Assembly (NCBI RefSeq): GCF_964340395.1
Contig: NC_135567.1
Location: 6,854,399 to 6,918,398 of the forward strand
From: Glandiceps talaboti
Taxonomy: Eukaryota > Hemichordata > Enteropneusta > Spengelidae
DNA length: 64,000 bases
Direction: 5' to 3'
Positions 1 to 12,009 of the stretch are shown here, piece after piece. The notes under the pieces are model-generated. The model was not told the origin of the DNA. It did no database searches and saw only the letters and a list, made by a program, of their open reading frames with translations. Made by a program: the position numbers and the translations under genes. The first letter of the stretch is position 1; each line of letters begins with the position of its first letter.

Positions 1-132
1 ACATGAAGATATCCAATACCATTATATGGAAGTTGGTCATCCTTAATGTATTATGTGATTCTGTCTTTGGTAAGATAAGTCAGTTGTACAGGAGGAATGA
101 TAACTATAGTACAACTATGTCATGTTGTAAAT

Positions 133-543
133 ATGAGTTCAAAGGTCAACTCTTCTAGGCCTAATACATCTCAAACTACAACTAATGATGGTCAGAATGA
201 ATCAAATTATCAGTTGGAGGGAGTGGTGGGATGAGTAAAAAGTATATGAAGTGTCGCAGAGGTATCAGTGCATATCATCACTTTAGATTTACTAAAGATG
301 ACCCTGGTGCTGTGTATGTAAATAAATCAATCTCTGATCCTGAGGAACGTGTGTATTTAGTAAAAAAAGGGGGGGGGGGTCACTTGGCCACCAACTGATG
401 AGAGTTTACCATCAGTGCTACCAGCTGGTGGACTTTCCAGACAGCAATACTGTGATCTGCAGATCAAAGTACTGGCGCTGTATGTAAGGGAACCATACAG
501 GGGTAGTTTCTTCCCCATCACAGCTACACAGCTCGAGGAATAG
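133..543 (+). pseudogene. Broken coding fragment, family not recognised
   Basis: Three abutting open frames read like one protein. Frame 1 starts at ATG 133 and ends at 234. Frame 2 starts at ATG 231, gives 55 residues with a basic start (MSKKYMKCRRG) and ends at 398. Frame 3 runs from about 394 to a TAG at 541-543 and includes LSRQQYCDLQIKVLALYVRE. The change from frame 2 to frame 3 falls at a run of A and eleven G at 363-379, so one homopolymer base would explain it. The composition (many charged and aromatic residues, few simple repeats) is unlike the surrounding noise. No domain is recognised. It could be an exon of a multicopy or transposon-derived protein, or a chance frame. Bases 1-132 hold nothing else I can name. 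Confidence 0.4.
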
Positions 544-790
544 CATAGAAACATGAACAAGTCGCTATCTAAAGTATTGTATCCATATTATGTCTTAATT
601 GTTGCAGCTCATAATAGCAAACTAAGAATGTCTTACACTGAATGAAAATTTGAAGTCTTCACGCTTTGACTGTATTTTCAATACACAAATAAATTTGAAA
701 TCTAAAAACAGCAATAATTTAGAAAATAGTGTATATTTCTATTTGTAGCATAAAAATAAACAGAACTCTACAATATGTAAATACAATCTG
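544..790. other. AT-rich non-coding sequence before the 56-bp array
   Basis: No open frame or RNA gene is visible. It contains AATAAA at about 688, but no tail or transcript evidence supports use of this signal. Confidence 0.4.
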
Positions 791-3700
791 GTCAGTATTT
801 CTATGTGTACAAGTGTAGACTGAAGTCTATGGTAATAGTCTAGTCAGTGAGTATTTCTATGTGTACAAGTGTAGACTGAAGTCTATGGTAATAGTCTAGT
901 CAGTGAGTATTTCTATGTGTACAAGTGTAGACTGAAGTCTATGGTAATAGTCTAGTCAGTGAGTATTTCTATGTGTACAAGTGTAGACTGAAGTCTATGG
1001 TAATAGTCTAGTCAGTGAGTATTTCTATGTGTACAAGTGTAGACTGAAGTCTATGGTAATAGTCTAGTCAGTGAGTATTTCTATGTGTACAAGTGTAGAC
1101 TGAAGTCTATGGTAATAGTCTAGTCAGTGAGTATTTCTATGTGTACAAGTGTAGACTGAAGTCTATGGTAATAGTCTAGTCAGTCAGTATTTCTATGTGT
1201 ACTAGTGTAGACTGAAGTCTATGGTAATAGTCTAGTCAGTGAGTATTTCTATGTGTACAAGTGTAGACTGAAGTCTATGGTAATAGTCTAGTCAGTGAGT
1301 ATTTCTATGTGTACTAGTGTAGACTGAAGTCTATGGTAATAGTCTAGTCAGTGAGTATTTCTATGTGTACAAGTGTAGACTGAAGTCTATGGTAATAGTC
1401 TAGTCAGTGAGTATTTCTATGTGTACAAGTGTAGACTGAAGTCTATGGTAATAGTCTAGTCAGTGAGTATTTCTATGTGTACAAGTGTAGACTGAAGTCT
1501 ATGGTAATAGTCTAGTCAGTGAGTATTTCTATGTGTACTAGCGTAGACTGAAGTCTATGGTAATAGTCTAGTCAGTGAGTATTTCTATGTGTACAAGTGT
1601 AGACTGAAGTCTATGGTAATAGTCTAGTCAGTGAGTATTTCTATGTGTACAAGTGTAGACTGAAGTCTATGGTAATAGTCTAGTCAGTGAGTATTTCTAT
1701 GTGTACAAGTGTAGACTGAAGTCTATGGTAATAGTCTAGTCAGTCAGTATTTCTATGTGTACTAGTGTAGACTGAAGTCTATGGTAATAGTCTAGTCAGT
1801 GAGTATTTCTATGTGTACAAGTGTAGACTGAAGTCTATGGTAATAGTCTAGTCAGTGAGTATTTCTATGTGTACTAGTGTAGACTGAAGTCTATGGTAAT
1901 AGTCTAGTCAGTGAGTATTTCTATGTGTACAAGTGTAGACTGAAGTCTATGGTAATAGTCTAGTCAGTGAGTATTTCTATGTGTACAAGTGTAGACTGAA
2001 GTCTATGGTAATAGTCTAGTCAGTGAGTATTTCTATGTGTACAAGTGTAGACTGAAGTCTATGGTAATAGTCTAGTCAGTGAGTATTTCTATGTGTACTA
2101 GCGTAGACTGAAGTCTATGGTAATAGTCTAGTCAGTGAGTATTTCTATGTGTACAAGTGTAGACTGAAGTCTATGGTAATAGTCTAGTCAGTGAGTATTT
2201 CTATGTGTACAAGTGTAGACTGAAGTCTATGGTAATAGTCTAGTCAGTGAGTATTTCTATGTGTACAAGTGTAGACTGAAGTCTATGGTAATAGTCTAGT
2301 CAGTGAGTATTTCTATGTGTACAAGTGTAGACTGAAGTCTATGGTAATAGTCTAGTCAGTGAGTATTACTATGTGTACAAGTGTAGACTGAAGTCTATGG
2401 TAATAGTCTAGTCAGTGAGTATTTCTATGTGTACAAGTGTAGACTGAAGTCTATGGTAATAGTCTAGTCAGTGAGTATTTCTATGTGTACAAGTGTAGAC
2501 TGAAGTCTATGGTAATAGTCTAGTCAGTGAGTATTTCTATGTGTACAAGTGTAGACTGAAGTCTATGGTAATAGTCTAGTCAGTGAGTATTTCTATGTGT
2601 ACAAGTGTAGACTGAAGTCTATGGTAATAGTCTAGTCAGTGAGTATTACTATGTGTACAAGTGTAGACTGAAGTCTATGGTAATAGTCTAGTCAGTGAGT
2701 ATTTCTATGTGTACAAGTGTAGACTGAAGTCTATGGTAATAGTCTAGTCAGTCAGTATTTCTATGTGTACTAGTGTAGACTGAAGTCTATGGTAATAGTC
2801 TAGTCAGTGAGTATTTCTATGTGTACAAGTGTAGACTGAAGTCTATGGTAATAGTCTAGTCAGTGAGTATTTCTATGTGTACTAGTGTAGACTGAAGTCT
2901 ATGGTAATAGTCTAGTCAGTGAGTATTTCTATGTGTACAAGTGTAGACTGAAGTCTATGGTAATAGTCTAGTCAGTGAGTATTTCTATGTGTACAAGTGT
3001 AGACTGAAGTCTATGGTAATAGTCTAGTCAGTGAGTATTTCTATGTGTACAAGTGTAGACTGAAGTCTATGGTAATAGTCTAGTCAGTGAGTATTTCTAT
3101 GTGTACTAGCGTAGACTGAAGTCTATGGTAATAGTCTAGTCAGTGAGTATTTCTATGTGTACAAGTGTAGACTGAAGTCTATGGTAATAGTCTAGTCAGT
3201 CAGTATTTCTATGTGTACAAGTGTAGACTGAAGTCTATGGTAATAGTCTAGTCAGTGAGTATTTCTATGTGTACAAGTGTAGACTGAAGTCTATGGTAAT
3301 AGTCTAGTCAGTCAGTATTTCTATGTGTACTAGTGTAGACTGAAGTCTATGGTAATAGTCTAGTCAGTGAGTATTTCTATGTGTACAAGTGTAGACTGAA
3401 GTCTATGGTAATAGTCTAGTCAGTGAGTATTTCTATGTGTACTAGTGTAGACTGAAGTCTATGGTAATAGTCTAGTCAGTGAGTATTTCTATGTGTACAA
3501 GTGTAGACTGAAGTCTATGGTAATAGTCTAGTCAGTGAGTATTTCTATGTGTACAAGTGTAGACTGAAGTCTATGGTAATAGTCTAGTCAGTGAGTATTT
3601 CTATGTGTACAAGTGTAGACTGAAGTCTATGGTAATAGTCTAGTCAGTGAGTATTTCTATGTGTACTAGCGTAGACTGAAGTCTATGGTAATAGTCTAGT

Positions 3701-4365
3701 CAGTGAGTATTTCTATGTGTACAAGTGTAGACTGAAGTCTATGGTAATAGTCTAGTCAGTGAGTATTTCTATGTGTACAAGTGTAGACTGAAGTCTATGG
3801 TAATAGTCTAGTCAGTGAGTATTTCTATGTGTACTAGCGTAGACTGAAGTCTATGGTAATAGTCTAGTCAGTGAGTATTTCTATGTGTACTAGCGTAGAC
3901 TGAAGTCTATGGTAATAGTCTAGTCAGTGAGTATTTCTATGTGTACAAGTGTAGACTGAAGTCTATGGTAATAGTCTAGTCAGTGAGTATTTCTATGTGT
4001 ACAAGTGTAGACTGAAGTCTATGGTAATAGTCTAGTCAGTGAGTATTTCTATGTGTACAAGTGTAGACTGAAGTCTATGGTAATAGTCTAGTCAGTGAGT
4101 ATTTCTATGTGTACAAGTGTAGACTGAAGTCTATGGTAATAGTCTAGTCAGTGAGTATTTCTATGTGTACAAGTGTAGACTGAAGTCTATGGTAATAGTC
4201 TAGTCAGTGAGTATTTCTATGTGTACTAGTGTAGACTGAAGTCTATGGTAATAGTCTAGTCAGTGAGTATTTATATGTGTACAAGTGTAGACTATAGTCT
4301 ATGGTAATAGGCTAGTCAGTGAGTATTTCTATGTGTACAAGTGTAGACTATAGTGATAGTCTGGT
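791..4365. repeat. 56-bp minisatellite, about 64 copies, with higher-order repeats
   Basis: The unit runs GAGTATTTCTATGTGTACAA through GTCTAGTCAGT. The register is exact: a unit starts at 793, the next at 849, and so on. Units differ only at a few diagnostic sites: gagt or cagt at the junction, ACAAG or ACTAG, GTGT or GCGT, and tttct or ttact. Each unit holds a small hairpin, TAGACT-GA-AGTCTA, followed by a second AGTCTA. Stops in all frames make it non-coding. The last two units (about 4260-4365) are diverged, as expected at an array edge. Confidence 0.97.
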
Positions 4366-4824
4366 CTGTTAGTGTTTATTAGTACAAAAGTAGATTGCAG
4401 TCTACAATATCTATATTAATAGATTTGCAGTCTTACACATTATGTCTTAGTGGTAGTTAGGGAAAACACCTGTGAATATTTCGATTAACAAAGTGAAAAT
4501 ATTTCAGTGTCCTTGTAATTAGACTATGACCTTGAGCTTGGATCGAAAAGATCATGTGATAAGTGTGTTGCCCGTCCCCTAAAACATATATATAGACACT
4601 TGTGTCATATCTGCAGCACTTTCAGGACCCTGCGATATTCAATACCTTTAATATTTTGGTGATATTGATACTAGTTGTCTTGGTAACAGAAGTTTGTAAT
4701 AAAAGCAGCTCAGCAAATGCCTTTGCTGTATTTTTCCTGAAAGACTAAAAGATTTGATATTTTCTGCGGCTTTTTCATCACTGTAAAGATCTCATCTGAT
4801 GTTTCCGACGGTAATTTAACAAGT
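4366..4824. repeat. Array flank and a diverged dispersed repeat
   Basis: About 190 bp from 4520 resembles 5610-5800 in the same orientation. Shared blocks include a 'gaccttgagcttgga'-like start, 'agcactttcag' and 'ttgtcttggtaacag'. A third short match is at 5950-5990. No gene is visible. Confidence 0.55.
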
Positions 4825-5640
4825 CATTGAGAATGACATAGCCCCCACTATGATTTGGTTTTAATTTAAGGAAGTGGCAGTTTATGTTGTCATTTTGATG
4901 TTGATTCCTGTGCTTCTTATCTCAAGTAAAGATATTGCACCCAACAATGATACAATTAGTTTGATACACAAAAAATTACAATTCGATTTCTTGATATCAC
5001 TACCCTGATCATGCAACAACACTTGTGAACCTAAATCAAACAGACTTAGATATGTTGTGTCTGCTCGTTGGACATTGCACATGCCTACTCATGTTGTGTC
5101 TCCTCATTGGACACGGGACATACCTACTCTTCAAGATGACGTCATGGAATAAACCATTCAACAAGAAAGGATGGGTCGGGTACGGGGTACGGGGGGGGGG
5201 GGGACCTCTTCAAGCAATTCTGAGTTATGGCTTTGGACATGAAAACTGCACCAACAAAATGGCTGCCAGCCATCCATATCAGATTGTATCATGATGGAAA
5301 TGAATATGCACATGTATGTCATAGAACACTGTCCTAATACCAACTTTGAATGAGATCTGTTCAAGCATGTCTGAGTTATGGCTTTGGACATGGAAAATTC
5401 ACAAACAAAATAGCTGCAAGGCAGCCATATTGGATTGTATCATAAAACAAATTGACGTGCATATGTATGCCATAGTATGTTGCCCCTGTACCAGGTTTGA
5501 AAAAAATCGGTCCAGATGTCTCCAAGAAACAGCTCCGGACAGACGGATAGATGGAACCCAATCCATAAGTCCCCATCCCGGACTTTGTCTGGCGGGAACT
5601 AATAATTACAAAAAGATGACCTTGACCTTGGATTGAGAGG
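4825..5640 (+). repeat. Dispersed composite repeat, copy 1
   Basis: The segment matches 59755-60585 and 61462-61935. It contains a G-run at 5190-5202, then two imperfect ~150-bp units ('gagttatggctttggacatg' to 'aatgagatctgtt'), and ends in a (GGAC/GACG)-type stretch with a 'cccggactttgtctggcggg' tail at 5575-5602. Open frames on both strands reflect these units and are not genes. It is probably a non-autonomous mobile element, class unknown. Confidence 0.7.
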
Positions 5641-7384
5641 ATCATGTAATCAGTGAATTGCTTGTCCCCAAAACCCTATATACAAACATTTACATCATAT
5701 CAATAGCACTTTCAGATTAGTATATTAACACTTTGGTATAATTGGAGATATTGACAGCAGTTGTCTTGGTAACAGCTGTTTGTTACAAAACAACTTCATA
5801 TGTACTTTTTTCATGTTTTACAGAAATATTTTATGTTTGGATATTTCCTTGGCCATCTTACAGCTCTACTGGTCATATCTGATGAAAGTATACAGAAAGG
5901 TTTCAATGAATGTTTCGATAAAACTTAAAAGTCCAACAAATTAAGTAGACCTTGAATTTTGACTATGACCCTGAGCTTGAATCGAAAAGGTCTCTGTTTG
6001 TTCACTGTATCTGGGGCAGGGACCAGGACACTAATTTTTCTAGATGTTTCTTGTATTTGGGTAGGGACCAGGACACTAATTTTTCTTCTCTGTTTGTTCA
6101 CTATATTTGGGGCATGAACCAGGACACCACACGCCTACCAACAACTCAATGATGGTGAAGTACCTTTTAGTGATCATAAATGACTGGAAAGAATTCAACC
6201 TATTTTACAAAAGTTCAATGATACTGTACCGTACACTGGCAATACAATGTATGTCAATAATAAATAAAATTATATGGGAGACAATTTCAGGAGATAACTT
6301 GGTTATCAAGTGAACCATTCATTGCATTATTTTGAAGAGGATATTTTATTTTTACATATTTTTTTTTAATTTGATACTTTTAATTCCACATTATAGTTTA
6401 CTTTAATACAAAGGTAACAACACTCTGAAATTTCTACTTTATAGTTACCATAGTTACCAAGAATGTTGAATAAAATGGTTATTATTTTGAAAGGAAAATA
6501 GATCTCGTCTGTTTTATTTGTTGTCACAGTTTACCCCTAAAGTTAACACGCAGACAGACAGACAGACACAATTATACATATATACATACATACACTATCT
6601 GTACAAGTGAATGTGTCTACTATTCTCTACATAGTCTATACCTAGGTAACCATATTGGTTCATTACCCATACATCAGATATGATTATATCATATCAACCA
6701 CAAATACTGTATGAGTCATTTCTTGACAAAATTACGTTTACAACATCAGGGGAAATAAATATCTGGTTGCTATGAATATATTCACAAAGTCTATTTTAAT
6801 ATATGTAACTTACATATATAAACAGGGGTACATAGTGCATGCCAGCTACGGTCAGGCAGGGCAAGCCCTGAATTCAATGGCAAATTTGAAATTAATAGCA
6901 AATAAATTACAATGATTTCCTTGTGTATGTTAAATTCAACTTGCAGTAAAGTAGGTCTTAGATTTGTATTTTCCTGATTGATCTTGACTATGTCTTTCAA
7001 AACACAAAGTGTGTTGAGAGAGCACACTCAAGATCAACCAGCTAATATACCACTTGTAAGCTAACATTGGTCAAAGTGTAAACTTGTGATTTTGTCAACA
7101 ATTGACTTCATCATTATAAGCAATTTAGTTTGAAAAGAATTTATAAATGTAGAAACTGACATTTGCTGACTCAGTACAGAGGTTTAGTATTATTGAAGAA
7201 CCCAATATAGACATGCTTTCTTTAGGGGATGGCCAACTTCATTCCATAAAAGGGATGTGCTACCTTGGAGACACAAGTACTCATTTGAAGCATAATTATG
7301 AATACAATAATACAAACATTTCTGATTAAGTTCTCAATAAATAAAGGTTTTATTTGATATATTTTGAATTATTGCAAGTTGTCT
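5641..7384. other. Non-coding; short tandem repeats only
   Basis: 5985-6130 holds three imperfect ~50-bp units sharing 'aggacactaatttttct' and 'gggaccaggacac'. 6550-6570 is a short (CAGA)n tract. The 78-codon minus frame at 6791-7027 has no recognisable domain or splice signals. Nothing else stands out. Confidence 0.5.
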
Positions 7385-7503
7385 ACACACACACACACGT
7401 CACACACACACACATAGACAGACAGACAGACAGACAGACAGATAGACAGGCACTTTGCCATGCCTATAGCACTACTGAACCTTCAGTTCAGTTGTGCTAA
7501 TAA
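7385..7503 (+). mobile_element. 3' end of the hairpin-tailed element family
   Basis: (CA)n and (CAGA)n tracts are followed by the diagnostic terminal hairpin at 7468-7500: AGCACTACTGAACC, a short loop, then AGTTCAGTTGTGCT, then AA. The same tail occurs at 14898, 15293, 19605 and 20930. Confidence 0.75.
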
Positions 7504-8401
7504 ACCACAAGAAATCGAATCTGACTGACTAACACTCAACTCCACAGCCGTGCTATAGAGCATAGGGTATATGGCAACAACCATGATGAAACATGGAAGT
7601 CATTAACTTGATGACCATTGGAAATAAAAGTATGTATCGGTCAAAGGATTCAGCTTCAGAATTGTTTTTGTTCAAAAAAAAACCGCTCAGATTTTATGAT
7701 TTACATACCACCGACACCATTTTGACAAGTTCAGTTATGAACAAATGAGCATCGAATCCTGGCAGCCTTGTAGGTTATTTAGCCAAACATAATAACATTA
7801 AGTTTATTTTTTTCATGTTTTATTGTAAAGGTAGGAGAAATATATATTTGAAATTGACTACAAACTGACTATCCAGATTAAAACTAATTTAACAATATAT
7901 CTATCAGATTTAGCACTCTGGTAGATAACTAACTTTTAGAGAATTGCATGCAATCATTAAAAAGTCTATAAAATATGGGAGACCGGTGAGGACAGCAATT
8001 GTGGCTTGTAAACTGTGGCTTGTAAAACTGTGACATCTTGACCATGAAACATGATAATGTCTATTAACTTCTATGCATCATAGCATGGATTTATTATTGA
8101 GAAGAGTTTAGTTTAGTTTAGTTCAGTAAAACAACAAGATCGACAGTACAGATATACAAATAAAAACTAGTACAAATTGTTGAATTACTTGGATAACCCA
8201 CAAACTTAAAGACTTATTTCCATTGGGGTCCATACGAGAGCCGTCATTATTTAAGGCCGGGGGGAGGGGGTGTCGTAGGATTTGGACAATCCAAAACTTC
8301 AGTACCTCCCCCCACCCTCCACCCACCCCAGTGTCTATGCTTACTTCAATTCAATGTTAACAGCACATGTAACTTTTTTTCAGCTGTTCAGTTTTTAGCA
8401 G
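7504..8401. other. AT-rich non-coding sequence
   Basis: No coding, RNA or mobile signal is supported. 8255-8330 carries G-rich and C-rich runs. A polypyrimidine stretch at 8373-8381 and AG at 8400 form the possible acceptor of the next feature. Confidence 0.4.
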
Positions 8402-8539
8402 GTGGCATCAAATTGTAATTACAATTATATTGAAGATAGAAGCCCTCAGGTAGAAAATGTCCAGAATAAACCTATGAAGACCTTCATTATTGGAGATTCA
8501 GTACTGAAGAATATAAAACCTAGGAGACAGTGTGTCTGA
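8402..8539 (+). pseudogene. Exon-like fragment with a GDS motif
   Basis: A 45-residue frame opens right after a polypyrimidine-AG acceptor-like sequence (TTTTTAGCAG before 8402) and stops at TGA 537-539 of the 8-kb block, that is 8537-8539. It includes FIIGDSVLKNIKPRR. A short strand followed by GDS is the block I signature of SGNH/GDSL-type hydrolase folds, also found in proteins of some animal retroelements. The 33-bp repeat starts immediately after in a different frame, so a one-base shift separates them. Function is unproven: only the motif is visible and no catalytic Asp-His block follows. Confidence 0.4.
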
Positions 8540-11034
8540 ACTGCCAATCAGTACTCAGTTGAAAGACACTGAACAACCAATCAGTACACAGTTGATAGAT
8601 ACCTAACTACCAATCAGTACACAGTTGATAGACACTGAACAACCAATCAGTACACAGTTGATAGACACTGAACTACCAATCAGTACACAGTTGATAGACA
8701 CTGAACAACCAATCAATACACAGTTGATAGACACTGAACAACCAATCAGTACACAGTTGATAGACACTGAACAACCAATCAGTACACAGTTGATAGATAC
8801 TGAACTACCAATCAGTACACAGTTGATAGATACTGAACTACCAATCAGTACACAGTTGATAGACACTGAACAACCAATCAGTACACAGTTGAAAGACACT
8901 GAACAACCAATCAGTACACAGTTGATAGACACTGAACTACCAATCAGTACACAGTTGATAGATACTGAACAACCAATCAGTACACAGTTGAAAGACACTG
9001 AACTACCAATCAGTACACAGTTGATAGACACCTAATTACCAATCAGTACACAGTTGATAGACACTGAACAACCAATCAGTACACAGTTGATAGATACTGA
9101 ACTACCAATCAGTACACAGTTGATAGATACTGAACAACCAATCAGTACACAGTTGAAAGACACTGAACAACCAATCAGTACACAGTTGATAGACACTTAA
9201 CTACCAATCAGTACACAGTTGATAGACACTGAACAACCAATCAGTACACAGTTGATAGACACTGAACAACCAATCAGTACACAGTTGATAGACACCTAAC
9301 TACCAATCAGTACACAGTTGATAGATACTGAACAACTAATCAGTACACAGTTGATAGACACCTAACTACCAATCAGTACACAGTTGATAGACACTGAACA
9401 ACCAATCAGTACACAGTTGATAGACACTGAACAACCAATCAGTACACAGTTGATAGATACCGAACTACCAATCGGTACACAGTTGATAGATACTGAACTA
9501 CCAATCAGTACACAGTTGATAGACACTGAACAACCAATCAGTACACAGTTGATAGATACCGAACTACCAATCGGTACACAGTTGATAGACACTGAACAAC
9601 CAATCAGTACACAGGTGAAAGACACTGAACTACCAATCAGTACACAGTTGATAGACACTGAACAACCAATCAGTACACAGGTGAAAGACACTGAACTACC
9701 AATCAGTACACAGTTGATAGACACTGAACAACCAATCAGTACACAGTTGATAGACACCTAACTACCAATCAGTACACAGTTGATAGACACTGAACAACCA
9801 ATCAGTACACAGTTGATAGACATTGAACAACCAATCAGTACACAGTTGATAGACACCTAACTACCAATCAGTACACAGTTGAAAGACACTGAACTACCAA
9901 TCAGTACACAGTTGAAAGACACTGAACAACCAATCAGTACACAGTTAATAGACATTGAACAACCAATCAGTACACAGTTGATAGACACCTAACTACCAAT
10001 CAGTACACAGTTGAAAGACACTGAACAACCAATCAGTACACAGTTGTCGATAGATACCTAACTACCAATCAGTACACAGTTGATAGACACTGAACTACCA
10101 ATCAGTACACAGTTGTCGATAGATACCTAACTACCAATCAGTACACAGTTGAAAGACACTGAACAACCAATCAGTACACAGTTGATAGACACCTAACTAC
10201 CAATCAGTACACAGTTGATAGACACTGAACAACCAATCAGTACACAGTTGATAGACATTGAACAACCAATCAGTACACAGTTGATAGACACTGAACAACC
10301 AATCAGTACACAGTTGAAAGACACTGAACAACCAATCAGTACACAGTTGATAGACACTGAACAACCAATCAGTACACAGTTGATAGATACCTAACTACCA
10401 ATCAGTACAGTTGAAAGACACTGAACAACCAATCAGTACACAGTTGATAGACACCTAACTACCAATCAGTACACAGTTGATAGACACTGAACAACCAATC
10501 AGTACACAGTTGATAGACACCTAACTACCAATCAGTACACAGTTGAAAGACACTGAACAACCAATCAGTACACAGTTGATAGACACTGAACTACCAATCA
10601 GTACACAGTTGATAGACACTGAACTACCAATCAGTACACAGTTGATAGACACCTAACTACCAATCAATACACAGTTGATAGACACCTAAAGATCAATCAG
10701 TACACAGTTGAAAGACACTGAACAACCAATCAGTACACAGTTGATAGATACCTAACTACCAATCAGTACACAGTTGAAAGACACTGAACAACCAATCAGT
10801 ACACAGTTGATAGATACCTAACTACCAATCAGTACACAGTTGAAAGACACTGAACTACCAATCAGTACACAGTTGATAGACACTGAACAACCAATCAGTA
10901 CACAGTTGATAGACACTGAACAACCAATCAGTACACAGTTGATAGACACTGAACAACCAATCAGTACACAGTTGATAGACACCTAACTACCGATCAGTAC
11001 ACAGTTGATAGACACTAAACTACTGATCAGTACA
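8539..11034. repeat. 33-bp codon-phased minisatellite, about 75 copies
   Basis: The unit encodes LIDTEQPISTQ on the + strand and is also open on the minus strand. Common variants are GAACAACC or GAACTACC, GATAGA or GAAAGA, and a CTGAA to CCTAA change that puts TAA into about a quarter of the units. Two rare units (about 10047 and 10111) carry a 3-bp insertion, which keeps frame. One unit near 10405 lost 2 bp, which moves the frame into register with the reading frame that follows the array. The pattern suggests an expanded coding repeat that later decayed. Confidence 0.95.
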
Positions 11035-12009
11035 TAGTTCAAAGACAGAGATGTACAAAGTGATGAGTGTGTTCCAGAAACATACTATGAGACTGATACA
11101 TTTGAAACCTTTCCTGCCCTGCAAAGTCTCACACCAGTAATTCACTCACCTATGGATGTTGATGACTCAATATTGAAAAAGTCTAAGCCATCAAGTGATG
11201 TGTATGGTGTTGAGACTGACTTGGAATCTGATTCATCAGAAATATTTGATATCCTGCCAATTCACACTAGAATATTCATGATGAAAAATAAGAAACAACA
11301 ATTAGAGTCAACAGTGTTTCCTAAATCTGTAGGTGTACCAAAGGTCAAAGTAACTAGGGAAATTGATAACATTCAGACTGAAAACTCAACATCAAATAGA
11401 TGCATAGACACATGTATCCCTTTGGTAACATCAGATATGGCTAATTGTTGCAAAAATATTGTTGATTATACAGACTTTGAAGTTGACATTATTGATGATT
11501 CTGATGCTGATCCAGACTACATGCCTTCCCCAGACAGAGTTGACTTAACTGATTGTAGTGATTCAGATCAATAAACTGATCCAAGTTCAGAATGTACACC
11601 AATACCAGATAACATTATAGTGCCTGATAGTTCAGAAATAGGCAATGATATACAATTGACAACATCAACCAAGAGGGCTGCCATGAAGAAAAATATTGTT
11701 ATTGGCCAAAATGCACAACAAGTTGCCAGTAAGAGACATGTTGATAGGGCTGTTGCAACCAAGTCCTCACATTGTGTAAAAACAATTCAGAGTTCCAATA
11801 TATCATCATCATCCAGCCCATCAAGAAAAAGAAAGCATATCAAAGTTTTAACTACAAACAATACTGGGAAAAGAAAGTGGGATAAACATCAGTACTGTGT
11901 TTATTGCCTAAAGGACTATGGAAAACTACCATGCCATTTAAAACAAAATCATAGCAATGAATCCGAAGTGTCTGATTCATTCAGTTTTCCTACAGGTAGC
12001 AAAGAATGA
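11035..12009 (+). pseudogene. Zinc-finger protein remnant, in frame with the 33-bp array
   Basis: One frame runs from the last array unit to 12009, broken only by TAG at 11035-11037 (the array has CAG there) and TAA at 11572-11574. The first part is acidic and Ser/Asp-rich (VDDSILKKSK, DDSDADPDYMPSPD). After 11620 it becomes basic with a nuclear-signal-like SRKRKHIK at about 11822. It then has a C2H2-like finger near 11890-11955: CVYC, nine residues, HLKQNH (C-x2-C-x9-H-x4-H). The finger context, KWDKHQYCVYC, resembles multicopy proteins I know from cnidarian, fish and amphioxus genomes, but I cannot name a characterised member. It continues into the next feature. Confidence 0.6.

Noticed and set aside
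395-420. Hammerhead-like CTGATGAG core
   Set aside because: The required GAAA strand and matching stems are not found nearby.
5025-5645. Overlapping ~90-codon frames on both strands
   Set aside because: Both arise from a dispersed repeat with other copies at 60-62 kb.
791-11034. CRISPR-like arrays
   Set aside because: Repeats are directly adjacent tandems with no unique spacers, and the DNA is animal nuclear sequence.
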